Assembly: GCA_965263335.1 (NCBI GenBank) | Contig: CBDHHE010000001.1 | Coordinates: 3,906,001 to 3,970,000, forward strand | Direction of reading: 5' to 3' | DNA from: Thermohalobaculum sp965263335 | GTDB taxonomy: Bacteria > Pseudomonadota > Alphaproteobacteria > Rhodobacterales > Rhodobacteraceae | DNA length: 64,000 nt | Shown here: one piece after another, positions 45,091 to 54,430 of the stretch | How positions within the stretch are numbered: position 1 is the first letter of the stretch | Layout of the letters: each line of letters opens with the position of its first letter | Position numbers and translations under genes: made by a program | The notes under the pieces: model-generated | The model's database searches: none | The model's input: only the letters and a program-made list of their open reading frames with translations | What the model was told of the DNA's origin: nothing

Positions 45091-45846
45091 TCAGTTCCGG
45101 AAGTCGGGTGCAATCCTGTCGAGAAGGCGTAAGTAAGCTTCCCACTGGAAATCTGTCACTTCTCCGCTCTCGCTTCGTGCAGAGCCTTCTTCGTATTGCC
45201 GTGCCGTGCGTTCGCAGACCTCATGAGATGGCCACCGGAGGGCCGCACCTCCTGCAAGCGCCGCAACCTGAGCTTGGCAAGCCCGCTCTAGGTTCATCAT
45301 CTTCTTCGTCGCGCTTCCCACTGTCCGCCCGCATGTGAGCATTCCGTGATTGCGCAGGATCATCGCATCATTGTCCCCGAGATCGGTGACCAGCCGCTCG
45401 CGCTCGTCAAGATCCAGTGCGATGCCTTCATAGTCATGGAAGGCGTATCGATTGTAGAACTGAAGCGACCATTGGTTAAGCGGCAGCAAGCCTCTTTCCT
45501 GCGTGGAGACCGCGACACCGGCGACCGTGTGAGTGTGTGCGACACAGGCCACATCCGGTCTTGCGATGTGGATCGCCGAGTGGATGGTGAAGCCTGCCTT
45601 GTTGACGCCGTTGCCAAGCGGGTCATCGATCACCTCTCCTTCATGATCAATCGTCACCAGCGTGGATGCGCGGACTTCGTCGAAGCTGAGACCGAAGGAA
45701 TTTAGCAGGAAGGTATCATGACCGACTCGCATCGAGATGTGGGTATAAATCCCGTCATCCAGGCCAAAATGGGCGATCAGACGATAGGCAGCTGCCAGAT
45801 CTCGGCGCGCGAGTGCGATATCGATCTGATGGTGATCATCGGGCAT
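45091..45846 (-). CDS. Class II aldolase/adducin family protein
   Basis: 251 aa from ATG 45846 (M-P-D-D-H-H); the frame is open 23 codons upstream. Zinc-site histidines in VAHTHTVAGVAV and in LRNHGMLTCG; N-terminal YTHISMRV matches the phosphate/substrate loop. Family members are fuculose-P/ribulose-P aldolases or epimerases, but many, like this one, are unassigned. Last gene of the 45-54 kb catabolic block. Confidence 0.82.
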   Translation of the reverse strand: MPDDHHQIDIALARRDLAAAYRLIAHFGLDDGIYTHISMRVGHDTFLLNSFGLSFDEVRASTLVTIDHEGEVIDDPLGNGVNKAGFTIHSAIHIARPDVACVAHTHTVAGVAVSTQERGLLPLNQWSLQFYNRYAFHDYEGIALDLDERERLVTDLGDNDAMILRNHGMLTCGRTVGSATKKMMNLERACQAQVAALAGGAALRWPSHEVCERTARQYEEGSARSESGEVTDFQWEAYLRLLDRIAPDFRN

Positions 45847-46014
45847 GAGAGGATTCCTTATGTCTCGCAGGACTATTCGCTTGTGGTCGCAGCGATCTCG
45901 ACAGAGGCAGTTCAACTGCCTGCAAGGCGATCTAGGTCAGTCAACTGGCCATGTGACCCCCAAACAGCAACATCGCTGCCGAGATCCAGATATATGGGCT
46001 CAGAAATCTGGCGT

Positions 46015-47028
46015 TCAGATTGGATCGCGGATCAGCGGTGATGTTGAGCAGTGAATACCGCCACCGCCTTCGTACACAAGATCATAGGGCACGCTCACGA
46101 TCTCGATCCCGAGACTGTCGAGACGGTCAGCGGTTCTTGGGCTCAGACCATCCTGCATGATCACGCGACCCGGAGCGACGGCGAGGCAGTTTAGGCACCC
46201 GACCGCGTCCTCCGGGTGAACCTCGATCATCCGGATCCCGAGCTCGTCGAGCTTCTCCAAAAACCAGAACGGAAGCTGCGTCGGGTTCGTGATCGCAACG
46301 TCTTCCGCCACCATTACCAGAGCGCCGTCAATGTGGAGACGGTAGCCTGTGAGATCAACGCGGATGAGTTCCGCGCCTGCTTCGCGGATTACCTCTTCGA
46401 CTTGCCGCGTACCTTCCTCGTTGACGCGGGAAGAACGCCCGATCACTGCAAGCCCGGGACGCAGCCACACGAAACTGCCCCCTTCCATCAGACCACGCCC
46501 GTTTATGGTACGCAGAATGGGGCAGCCGACATTGGCCAAGGCGCGGGTGACAGGGCGCTCTTCGCCGCGCCGGACGATCGGACCGAGACGGGTGACGATG
46601 GCACCACCGGCCACGCCGATGCAGCTGTCACGGGTGTAAATTTGCTTGTGCCGGCCGGGAGCTGCCTCACCCACAGTCACCACTTCGACACCCTCCGCAC
46701 GGAGTGCGCTCGACAGGGCATCATGCTGGGCCTGCTGCGCCTCGATATCCGGCATGCGATCGCCGCGCCAGTACCAGGTCTGTCCCTCCTCATCGCCATA
46801 GGAGTTGAGACGATCAATTCGCTTGGCCGGATCGATGATCGCCATCTCCGGGCCCGGGCGATGCATCAGGACCATGCGGAGACGCCCGACATCGTTGGTG
46901 CACCCCCACTGCCGTCCCCAAACTTCTTGCTGTTGCGAGGCGCTTTCGAAGGCCGGATCAGCGTGACTTGGAAAGGCACGGATGGTCATGTTGTAGCGAT
47001 ACTCAAACTCGCTGACAGCACCGCTCAT
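46015..47028 (-). CDS. Amidinotransferase/arginine deiminase-fold enzyme
   Basis: 337 aa, pentein fold. Starts after AAGGAGATCATCC. Guanidino-binding and catalytic features: CTNDVGRLRMVLMHRPG near the start, TRDSCIG, GLMEGGSF, catalytic His in YRLHIDGA, and C-terminal nucleophile Cys327 in GGGGIHCSTSPL. Members hydrolyse or transfer amidino groups (arginine, dimethylarginine, agmatine-like or other guanidines). The specific substrate is unknown. Lies between the aldolase and the M20 hydrolase genes. Confidence 0.87.
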   Translation of the reverse strand: MSGAVSEFEYRYNMTIRAFPSHADPAFESASQQQEVWGRQWGCTNDVGRLRMVLMHRPGPEMAIIDPAKRIDRLNSYGDEEGQTWYWRGDRMPDIEAQQAQHDALSSALRAEGVEVVTVGEAAPGRHKQIYTRDSCIGVAGGAIVTRLGPIVRRGEERPVTRALANVGCPILRTINGRGLMEGGSFVWLRPGLAVIGRSSRVNEEGTRQVEEVIREAGAELIRVDLTGYRLHIDGALVMVAEDVAITNPTQLPFWFLEKLDELGIRMIEVHPEDAVGCLNCLAVAPGRVIMQDGLSPRTADRLDSLGIEIVSVPYDLVYEGGGGIHCSTSPLIRDPI

Positions 47029-47072
47029 GGATGATCTCCTTCTTTTCTAAGCCGGCGTTCTCGGTACCTGAG

Positions 47073-48689
47073 TCAGTCTCCAGGTCTGGAGGCCACGCAC
47101 CAGGCAGGTCCCTCGGATGCTTCGTACCATTGCGGCCAGGGGTAGTGGATAGGGGCAGGGGCATTGGGACCGAGCAGGGGAGCGAGCCACTGGCGGCCTC
47201 CAACGCCGCCGTCTGTTCGGCTGGAGAACTCATTTCTCGCCTCCGTGAGCGTTCGCCCATCAGTGAGCAAGTCCAACGCTGTCGTTGCAATCACACGACC
47301 AGCGGTGAGATACATCGGGTCCATCGCGGCTGGCAGTCCGCCGAGAGCCCACCGGCACCAATGCGGAAGGACCGATCCGTCCGAGGGCGGGCGCGGGACG
47401 GGGCGGCCGACATACAGGCGAACGGTCGGCGTATGCCAAGTGTAGTCGGTGTAGTCGTCCGACGTGTAGTTCATCTGCCATGGTGGGAGGATCGACCGGA
47501 TCATCGCCTCTCCCTCGCGTGGTTCGACGAGCTCCTCCAGATTGTCGGGGAAAGGATTTGCGTCGGGCGTGAAGCCAAGGCTTTCTTGAATCTCGCGAGC
47601 GAATGCTCGGGCTTCTTCGGGAAAACTGGGCGCGCCTACCAGGCGAAAGTTTGCAAATGTGACCTCTGCAAGAGCGTGGTTGGCCAACCCGGGTCGGGTC
47701 TTCGTGACCCAGCCGCTCGAGACATTGCAATGTGTGATTGCCGCCACATGAGCAGCGTTCTTCTCGAGAACTTGGTCGATGGCTTCAGCCATCTCGACTG
47801 ACGGGCAGCGCCAGGCATATTGAAGCTCAGCGTGGCGCGGCGGCAGGTTGTCTGATGTCGCAAATCCACCGTTCAGGATTGCCTCATTGAGCGACCAACT
47901 GCCCGCATGCGGGAGCATGTTCTCCTTTGTGGCCTGGGTCACCGAGTACATCATCACCACGGCGTCCAGCGCGGCAGGCGCACGTGCGACCGCGTGGTAG
48001 TTCTGCACGCCCTTCCGGTCCCCGGCGCTGCCGTAACGATGCGGCTCGGGGCAGCTGAAGGTAAAAACCTTCGACCAGTACGCCCCGCAATGCGTGTCCC
48101 ACAACACAGTGTTTGACAGTGCTGGAAGCGAGGTTGGATGGAAGCTGATTGCAGCGTCCATGCAGTCGTAATAGCCATGCGAGGCGTGGATCGGTTTCGA
48201 GCCGCACATTTTCTCGGCTGGCTCGCCCATGAACCTGATGCGCCCCGGGATATCGTGCACCTCCATCGCCGCTTTCAGGGCCAGGACGCCGGTGAGGCCA
48301 CCCATCCCTAATGCGGAATGTGGATCAGTGTGCCCCGCTGCGGATGGATGGTGCCCGGACCGAGGCTTGCGATACGGCACGGCTTCCTGTGAGCAGCCCG
48401 GCACTGCGTCGTACTCTGCGTAGGCACCAATACAGGGCCCGTCGCCCGCAGGGCTTGTCCAGTCGGCGCAGAAGGCAGTTGGCATGCCGGCGGAGCCTTC
48501 CTCCACGCTGAAGCCTTCACGACGAAGACGTTCAACATACCAGGCAGCAGATCGATACTCTCGCCATGCTGGCTCGTGATAGTGCCAAAGCGTCATGTGA
48601 TCTGCAGACAATCGGGCGGCTGCCTGGTCGATCCAGTCGAGTGCCGTGCGTTTGGCTGGGGTCATTGCCGCGGGGACTGTCTCGGTCAT
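47073..48689 (-). CDS. M20-family amidohydrolase (AbgB-like) with variant metal site
   Basis: 538 aa from ATG 48689, which overlaps the permease stop (ATGA). Similar overall to p-aminobenzoyl-glutamate hydrolase subunit B: AYAEYDAVPGCSQ, FMGEPAEKMCGSKP, SFHPTSLPAL. The usual GHxCGHN metal motif is replaced by GHTDPHSALGMGG, so Cys is changed to Asp. The C-terminus (APAPIHYPWPQWYEASEGP) is also distinct. Hydrolyses an amide bond in the cytoplasm; the variant site may define a subfamily. Confidence 0.82.
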   Translation of the reverse strand: MTETVPAAMTPAKRTALDWIDQAAARLSADHMTLWHYHEPAWREYRSAAWYVERLRREGFSVEEGSAGMPTAFCADWTSPAGDGPCIGAYAEYDAVPGCSQEAVPYRKPRSGHHPSAAGHTDPHSALGMGGLTGVLALKAAMEVHDIPGRIRFMGEPAEKMCGSKPIHASHGYYDCMDAAISFHPTSLPALSNTVLWDTHCGAYWSKVFTFSCPEPHRYGSAGDRKGVQNYHAVARAPAALDAVVMMYSVTQATKENMLPHAGSWSLNEAILNGGFATSDNLPPRHAELQYAWRCPSVEMAEAIDQVLEKNAAHVAAITHCNVSSGWVTKTRPGLANHALAEVTFANFRLVGAPSFPEEARAFAREIQESLGFTPDANPFPDNLEELVEPREGEAMIRSILPPWQMNYTSDDYTDYTWHTPTVRLYVGRPVPRPPSDGSVLPHWCRWALGGLPAAMDPMYLTAGRVIATTALDLLTDGRTLTEARNEFSSRTDGGVGGRQWLAPLLGPNAPAPIHYPWPQWYEASEGPAWCVASRPGD

Positions 48690-49519
48690 GGTCCGGTCTC
48701 CTCGAGGGCTGCAAGCCGCGCGCGCCTCCGACGCCGCATCCATAGATCGAGCAGAAGCAGTACGAGCGTGAGGAACATGAGCATCGTTGCCACAGCGGCG
48801 ATCGTCGGGTCGAGATGATCCTGGATGCCATTCCAGATCCGCTTTGGCAGCGTGTAAACTTCGCGGCTGGTGATGAACAGTACCGTCACGATCTCATCGA
48901 AGCTTATGGTAAAGGCAAACAGTGCTCCCGAAAGCACTCCGGGCATCACGGCGGGGAGGATCACAAGCCGAACGGTTTGCGCATTGGTCGCGCCAAGATT
49001 GCGCGCAGCTTGTTCGGTTCGTGGGTCCACGTTCGCAAGCGCAGCCGATACGGTGATGATGACGTACGGGATAGCGATCAGTGTATGCGCAATGATAGTG
49101 CCGATGTATGTGTCGATCAGGCCTAGATCGATCCAGAAGCGGTAGATCGCCAGCGCCTGGACGATCACCGGCACGATGATCGGAAGCAGCATGAAGAGCC
49201 GGACCGCTTCGGCGGCACGTGACGAAAGCCGCCAGCAGCCAATGGCGCAGAGCGTGCCAAGGAGGACGGCGAGTGCGGTCGCGGCGCTCGCAATCGACAG
49301 GCTGTCCAGCGTCGCCGAAAGCCAGATTTCCTTCTCGAAGAATGCGGCGTAGTGCTCGAAGCTGATCCGCTCCTTGGGGAGCGACAGATAGTACTGATCG
49401 GTCAACGATACGGGTATGACAATTGCCATTGGCAAGACAAGGAATCCAAGCACGGTCCATGCCAAACCCAGGGCGAACAGGCGCCCCCACAGGCTGCGTC
49501 GGTCCCTGCCTCTCCTCAT
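48686..49519 (-). CDS. ABC transporter permease, PotC type
   Basis: 277 aa from ATG 49519 (overlaps the previous gene's stop). Six helices; EAA loop EQAARNLGATNAQTVRLVILPAVMPG. Spermidine/putrescine-type inner-membrane permease. Coupled by 4-nt overlaps to both neighbours, giving a tight operon. Confidence 0.9.
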   Translation of the reverse strand: MRRGRDRRSLWGRLFALGLAWTVLGFLVLPMAIVIPVSLTDQYYLSLPKERISFEHYAAFFEKEIWLSATLDSLSIASAATALAVLLGTLCAIGCWRLSSRAAEAVRLFMLLPIIVPVIVQALAIYRFWIDLGLIDTYIGTIIAHTLIAIPYVIITVSAALANVDPRTEQAARNLGATNAQTVRLVILPAVMPGVLSGALFAFTISFDEIVTVLFITSREVYTLPKRIWNGIQDHLDPTIAAVATMLMFLTLVLLLLDLWMRRRRRARLAALEETGP

Positions 49520-50352
49520 CGCGCACCAAAAACTTGACGTAGGTCCACGAGCCGCGAGATGAGCCCGAGCGCCAGGAACACAGCGAACAGAAGAACCGTC
49601 GAAAGCATTGTCGCCTGCCCCCACCTCAGCGTTTCTTCGAAGCTGACGCGGATGTACTCCGAGATCATCACGACCTTGCCACCTCCAAGCAGGGCGGGCG
49701 TGATGAAGAAGCCAAGCGAGAAGACGAACACAAGGATCGTCGCTGCGATAATGCCGGGTTTGGACAGTGGCAAGAACACAAGCATGAACGCACGTACTGG
49801 CGATGCACCCAGGCCACGAGCCGCAGAGATCAGCCGCGCCTCTATGCCGGTCATGTTTGCATAGATCGGAAGCACTGCGAGCGGCAGCATGAAGTGCACC
49901 ATGCCGATCAACACGCCGATCTGGTTGCGAACGAGCTTGAGCGGTTCATCGATGAGCCCGATCTCCATCAGACCTTCATTCACCACGCCGTTGCTACGCA
50001 GCAGCATCACCCATGCGAAGGCCCGGATCAGCACGGACAGCCAAAGCGAAAGCAGCACACAGAACATCATTCCGGTGCGTTGTCCGTCGCCCACGATGGT
50101 CATTGCATAGGCCACGACATATCCGAGCGCGACGGTGATCGCTGTCGTCAGCACGCACACTTCCAGGGTCGTCCACCAGATGCGGTGAATGACTCGGCTT
50201 TCGAAAATGCGTTCGTAGTTCTGCAGACCAGGATAGGGTTCGGTTACGCTCAGCCAGAGCACCTGCACCAGTGGCCAGACATAGAACACCAGCATCGCGC
50301 CGAGTGCCGGCGCGATGAGGAGCCAGTAGCCGAGGCGCAGGGACGCAGACAT
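49516..50352 (-). CDS. ABC transporter permease, PotB type
   Basis: 278 aa from ATG 50352; the frame runs 64 codons further but this reads antisense-like inside the binding-protein gene. EAA loop EARLISAARGLGASPVRAFMLVFLPLS and a C-terminal helix. Pairs with the PotC-type permease. Confidence 0.9.
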   Translation of the reverse strand: MSASLRLGYWLLIAPALGAMLVFYVWPLVQVLWLSVTEPYPGLQNYERIFESRVIHRIWWTTLEVCVLTTAITVALGYVVAYAMTIVGDGQRTGMMFCVLLSLWLSVLIRAFAWVMLLRSNGVVNEGLMEIGLIDEPLKLVRNQIGVLIGMVHFMLPLAVLPIYANMTGIEARLISAARGLGASPVRAFMLVFLPLSKPGIIAATILVFVFSLGFFITPALLGGGKVVMISEYIRVSFEETLRWGQATMLSTVLLFAVFLALGLISRLVDLRQVFGAR

Positions 50353-50353
50353 G

Positions 50354-51547
50354 TCAGCCGGACATGACGTCCAGATAGAGTTCCCGGGCCAGCGCGTCGT
50401 TTGTGAGATCACCCTTCCCGGAGTCCGCCTCGTACCAGCGCGCGTCCTGCTTGATCTGCATCGCCCAGTTTTCAGGTTGGCCTGGATTTGCCCACCTGCG
50501 GTCCTCCGGCACAATATCCGAGGCGGCGGGATTGGCGGGACCATTGCCCATCAGAGTGAACAGGTTCACTTGCTGCTGAGGATCTTGAGACGATGCCACA
50601 AATGCCATGGCGGAGTCTGTTCCGGCGGGATTGTTGTTCGGGATGTTCCACATCCCGGCAGTGGCGATGCCCTCATTCCATGTCCACGTGACGTCGCCGT
50701 TCATATCCTTGTTCAGCAAGTTGGCGCGGGTGTGCCAAATGTTTCCCATCACCACTTCGCCGCTTCGGAAGAGCTCCTGAGACTGAGAGCCTGAGCCCCA
50801 GATGATCACGCTGTCACGGATCTCTTTCAGTTTCTCCATCGCAAGGTCGAGGTCGATCGGATAAATCTCATCCTTCGTTTTGCCCGCTGCGAACATTGCG
50901 GCTTCGATCATGCCATTCGGCTGTTTGCGCAGCGTCCGCATTCCTGAGAAGGCCGATGTGTCCCAAAAATCCTTCCAGCTCCCAGGAGCCGTGGCGAGGC
51001 TTTTCTGATTGTAAGCAAGGATATAGCTGAAGAGGTAGTTTGCCACCCCGTAGTCGTAGGCGTAGTCTTGCACGACCTTGGACTTGTCCACGACCGAGTA
51101 GTCGATCGCCTGAATCACGCCGGCCTTCTCCAGAACCAAGGTAGAAGCGGCACCGGTATCACAGACATCCCATGTGACGGCACCTGACTCCACCATCGCG
51201 CGGATCTTGGACAGGAGCGGTCCCGTGCCATCGATGACGACCTTGGTGCCGGTTGCAGACGTGAAAGGCTCACCGAAGGCCGACTGATAGGCATCGACGG
51301 CCGGACCACCCCAGTTCACGACAACCAACTCGCTTGCTGCCGCGTTGGCGTTGAGAGGCAATCCAGTCACGCCAAGTGCCCCGATGCCCGCAAGCGCTGC
51401 GAGGAAGCCGCGACGGTCAATTTCGCCCTTGGCATGGCGCTCAGCCGCAATTTCGATCAGATCACGCTGAAAATCGCTGGCCTCATCGATCGTGTCGGCG
51501 ATCTCAGGGTAAAGATCCTTCTCGTAGAGCGTCTTGACTATACTCAT
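50354..51547 (-). CDS. ABC transporter binding protein, PotD type, with long pre-signal region
   Basis: 397 aa from ATG 51547 (AGGGAGACTAC upstream). A charged region of 44 residues precedes a twin-arginine-like signal (DRRGFLAALAGIGALG, Arg45-Arg46), so export may be by Tat with an unusually long n-region. Mature motifs VVVNWGGPAVDAYQSAF, TWDVCDTG, DFWDTSAFSG, IWGSGSQSQELFRSGEV fit the spermidine/putrescine-binding cluster. Ligand is probably a cationic nitrogen compound. Confidence 0.88.
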   Translation of the reverse strand: MSIVKTLYEKDLYPEIADTIDEASDFQRDLIEIAAERHAKGEIDRRGFLAALAGIGALGVTGLPLNANAAASELVVVNWGGPAVDAYQSAFGEPFTSATGTKVVIDGTGPLLSKIRAMVESGAVTWDVCDTGAASTLVLEKAGVIQAIDYSVVDKSKVVQDYAYDYGVANYLFSYILAYNQKSLATAPGSWKDFWDTSAFSGMRTLRKQPNGMIEAAMFAAGKTKDEIYPIDLDLAMEKLKEIRDSVIIWGSGSQSQELFRSGEVVMGNIWHTRANLLNKDMNGDVTWTWNEGIATAGMWNIPNNNPAGTDSAMAFVASSQDPQQQVNLFTLMGNGPANPAASDIVPEDRRWANPGQPENWAMQIKQDARWYEADSGKGDLTNDALARELYLDVMSG

Positions 51548-51608
51548 TTGTAGTCTCCCTGTTGTGCGGCCCGCAGCGAGTTCGTCGCAGACCGGAGATG
51601 GGCGCCCG

Positions 51609-52718
51609 CTACGTGTCCCGCACGAGAACGGACGCATCAGCGTTCCAACCGAGCATCACTTGTGTGCCTTCGGCCGGTTCGACGGTGCATGTGAAAGCTG
51701 GCGCGGTTACGAGGATGTCGCCGAGCGCCCCGGTGGCGACGCGAAACTGGAAGTTGGTGCCGAAGTAGCTCAGGGCGGCTATCGTGCCCGCCACCTTGTT
51801 CTCCGTCGAGAGCGCCTGATCAGCGGGGCCTATGGCAATCTTTTCGGGCCGCAAGGCGACTGTCACCGGACCATCGTTGGAAGGTACCCACCGCGCGGAC
51901 GTTGTAAGTTGCAGCCCGGCAACCTCGTAGGAAAGCCGACCGTCGGCACTCCCCATCGAGCGTCCTTCTAGGAAGTTGGATTTCCCGAGGAAGTCCGCCA
52001 CGAAACGCGTCTCTGGGCGCTCATAGAGATCGCCGGGGCAGCCTTGTTGCTCGATGCGCCCATGGTTCATGATCACGATCTCGTCCGACATCGAGAGCGC
52101 TTCATCCTGATCGTGCGTCACGTAGATAAAGGTGGTCCCGAGCCGCTTGTGCAGCGATTTCAGCTCCCACTGCAGATCGGCGCGAAGCTTCTTGTCGAGC
52201 GCGGACAACGGCTCGTCGAGCAATAGCAGATCCGGCTCGAACACCAAGGCGCGGGCAAGCGCGACACGCTGCTGTTGGCCACCGGACAGCTGCGTAGGAT
52301 ATCGCGAAGCGAGACCCTCAAGCTGCACGAGTTCGAGAGCGGTGTGAATCTTCGGTTTTGCATGGGAGCGCGACATCCCACGCACACGCAGAGGGAACCA
52401 CAGATTGTCCTCTACAGTCATGTGCGGAAAAAGGGCATAGCCCTGAAATACCATGCCAAAATTGCGCTTGTCGGGTGGCAACCCGGTGATGTCGGTGCCA
52501 TCCAGGAGTATTTGGCCCTCGGTCGGGTCGGTGAAGCCCGCAATCGTCATCAGGACCGTGGTTTTTCCGCCGCCGGACGGGCCGAGGATGGTCAAGAAGC
52601 TGCCGCGCGCGATGTCAAGGTCGACGCCGTCGACGGCAGCGAGCTTGCCATAGCGTTTTACAATGCCGCGCAGTTCAAGGGCGTGGGCATTTGCCTCAAG
52701 CGCTGCGTCGCGCATCAT
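51609..52718 (-). CDS. ABC transporter ATP-binding protein, PotA type
   Basis: 369 aa. Walker A GPSGGGKTT, signature LSGGQQQRVALARAL, Walker B LLLLDEPLSALD, switch THDQ, then a TOBE domain (VTVALRPEKIAIG). Energises the PotB/C-type permeases. First transport gene of the block; ATG 52718 or 52715. Confidence 0.92.
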   Translation of the reverse strand: MMRDAALEANAHALELRGIVKRYGKLAAVDGVDLDIARGSFLTILGPSGGGKTTVLMTIAGFTDPTEGQILLDGTDITGLPPDKRNFGMVFQGYALFPHMTVEDNLWFPLRVRGMSRSHAKPKIHTALELVQLEGLASRYPTQLSGGQQQRVALARALVFEPDLLLLDEPLSALDKKLRADLQWELKSLHKRLGTTFIYVTHDQDEALSMSDEIVIMNHGRIEQQGCPGDLYERPETRFVADFLGKSNFLEGRSMGSADGRLSYEVAGLQLTTSARWVPSNDGPVTVALRPEKIAIGPADQALSTENKVAGTIAALSYFGTNFQFRVATGALGDILVTAPAFTCTVEPAEGTQVMLGWNADASVLVRDT

Positions 52719-52861
52719 AGTTGGTTTCCCACCGAGCGCTCCATATCAAACGCTAGGCACAGAATGCCGTGTGGGGCAACTCCTGATCCTTCCCAGCACA
52801 ACCTGCGATCGTCAATTGACGGCGAGTTGAGCAAATTCAACCGGTATTGGCTGGCAGTTGG

Positions 52862-53674
52862 TCATCCAGCACCCGAAAGGTAGTCCTCAACGATCCGCCT
52901 GAACTTCAGTGGGCCGAAGGATTCGCGATGTCCGCCATGGACAACAGAAGGCGCCAGGGTTGCAAGACGCTCCATGCTCTCGCGATATGCGATTGGATCG
53001 CTCTCGGGCAACGTGTCGATCAGCAGGCCATCATAGATGACGTCGCCGCCGATCAGGATGCCGGTTGCCGCTTCCCAGAGGGCCAGGCAACCGGGGCTGT
53101 GACCGGGCAGGTGCATTGCAATGAAGCAGCGATCGCCGAGGTCTATCTCTTCTCCGTCGACCAGTTCTCGGGTGACTTCTGCGGGAGCGATTGACCACTT
53201 AGAGGGATCGTAGCCCAGATGCGGGAGTGCCGAAATGACCAGACCACGGGTGTCAAACCCCGCAGCGGCAAGGCTCTCGCGTTTCTCGGCCGAGTAGTCT
53301 TCGTAGTTCAGCGACCATCCTGCCGATGGGTTGGCGATCAAACTGGCCTCGTCCGGGTGCATCCGCAGGTCATCGGCAAACTCGGCTGCTGAACCGACGT
53401 GATCGACGTGCCCGTGGGTGAGGACGCAAGTAACCGGTCGACTGAGCAATGGGGCGAGAAATGTGCGCAGGCTCGCGATGCCCATACCGGCATCCACGAG
53501 CAAGTCCCGGCTCCGTCCGCGTATCAGGAAGACGTTGGCGCGCAGCAGCCGGGAGACATGCGGCTCCCAGATCCGCAGTATGCCGTTTGGTTGTGGTTCG
53601 ATCGCAAACCAGGGGTCGGCTGCGCGAAGAGCGAAATCTCCTGACATCGGTGCAGCAGATTTGTGGTTTGTCAT
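52862..53674 (-). CDS. Metallo-beta-lactamase-fold hydrolase
   Basis: 270 aa from ATG 53674, overlapping the cysteine-hydrolase stop (ATGA). Zinc motif LTHGHVDHVG, then HLPGHSPG, IGGDVIYD and VHGGHRESF complete the dinuclear site. Glyoxalase-II-like hydrolase; substrate may be a thioester or lactone produced in the pathway. Confidence 0.85.
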   Translation of the reverse strand: MTNHKSAAPMSGDFALRAADPWFAIEPQPNGILRIWEPHVSRLLRANVFLIRGRSRDLLVDAGMGIASLRTFLAPLLSRPVTCVLTHGHVDHVGSAAEFADDLRMHPDEASLIANPSAGWSLNYEDYSAEKRESLAAAGFDTRGLVISALPHLGYDPSKWSIAPAEVTRELVDGEEIDLGDRCFIAMHLPGHSPGCLALWEAATGILIGGDVIYDGLLIDTLPESDPIAYRESMERLATLAPSVVHGGHRESFGPLKFRRIVEDYLSGAG

Positions 53675-54357
53675 CTGAGACCCTCCTCGAAGCGTTCGGT
53701 CGTGGTGATCGAACCGAATACTCCTCCTTCCACAGTGACGGAGCGCAACGCCCATTCGTGCAGTCCCGGGTCTATGGCACCACAGGCGTCCCCGATAAGG
53801 ACCGACTGATAGCCCCGATCATTGGCCTCACGGAGCGTGGTATGAACACAAACATCGATTGTGACACCGGTGAACGCGAGGGCGCGGACACCTGCAGCAC
53901 GGAGGACTGCGTCAAAATCGGTGCCGGTGAACGCACCGTTTGCAGTCTTGTCGACGACAACATCGCCCACTGCGGGTGCGAGCTCAGGTACAATCTCGAA
54001 GCCTGCCTCTCCGCGTACCAGCACACGACCGAGAGGGCCTGGTTTTCCGATCGGTGATCCATAGCGTTGGGCCTTGATGCGTCGCCATGCCGGCATCTCG
54101 GCGAGATCGGGGCGATATCCTTGCCGCGTGTAGATAACGCGCATCCCTGCGCCTCGAGCGGCACCAACGCAGCGAGCAATCGGCCCGATGCAACCTGCCA
54201 AAGGCGCAATGTCTTCCCCAAGCTGCGCGACGTAGCCGTCCGCGGCGCAGAAGTCACGTTGCATGTCGATCACGACGAGGGCGCATTGCCCGGGGTCCAA
54301 GGTTTCGAGGGGCCAGGGATAGGGATCGGCGGGAACGCTGAAGGTTGGATTGGTCAT
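53671..54357 (-). CDS. Isochorismatase-like cysteine hydrolase
   Basis: 228 aa from ATG 54357. Catalytic triad is visible: Asp31 in ALVVIDMQRDF, Lys in VVVDKTANGAF and nucleophile Cys in FTGVTIDVCVHTT. Relatives cleave N-carbamoyl, biuret, ureidoacrylate or nicotinamide amides. In this setting an amidohydrolase on a ureido or carbamoyl intermediate is plausible. First gene of the minus-strand block. Confidence 0.85.
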   Translation of the reverse strand: MTNPTFSVPADPYPWPLETLDPGQCALVVIDMQRDFCAADGYVAQLGEDIAPLAGCIGPIARCVGAARGAGMRVIYTRQGYRPDLAEMPAWRRIKAQRYGSPIGKPGPLGRVLVRGEAGFEIVPELAPAVGDVVVDKTANGAFTGTDFDAVLRAAGVRALAFTGVTIDVCVHTTLREANDRGYQSVLIGDACGAIDPGLHEWALRSVTVEGGVFGSITTTERFEEGLR

Positions 54358-54430
54358 GCGGGCTCCTTGCGACTTTACGCTGAACGAAGAGGCCGTCATT
54401 GTCTACGGAAGCCGCAATCTGGAGGTCACC

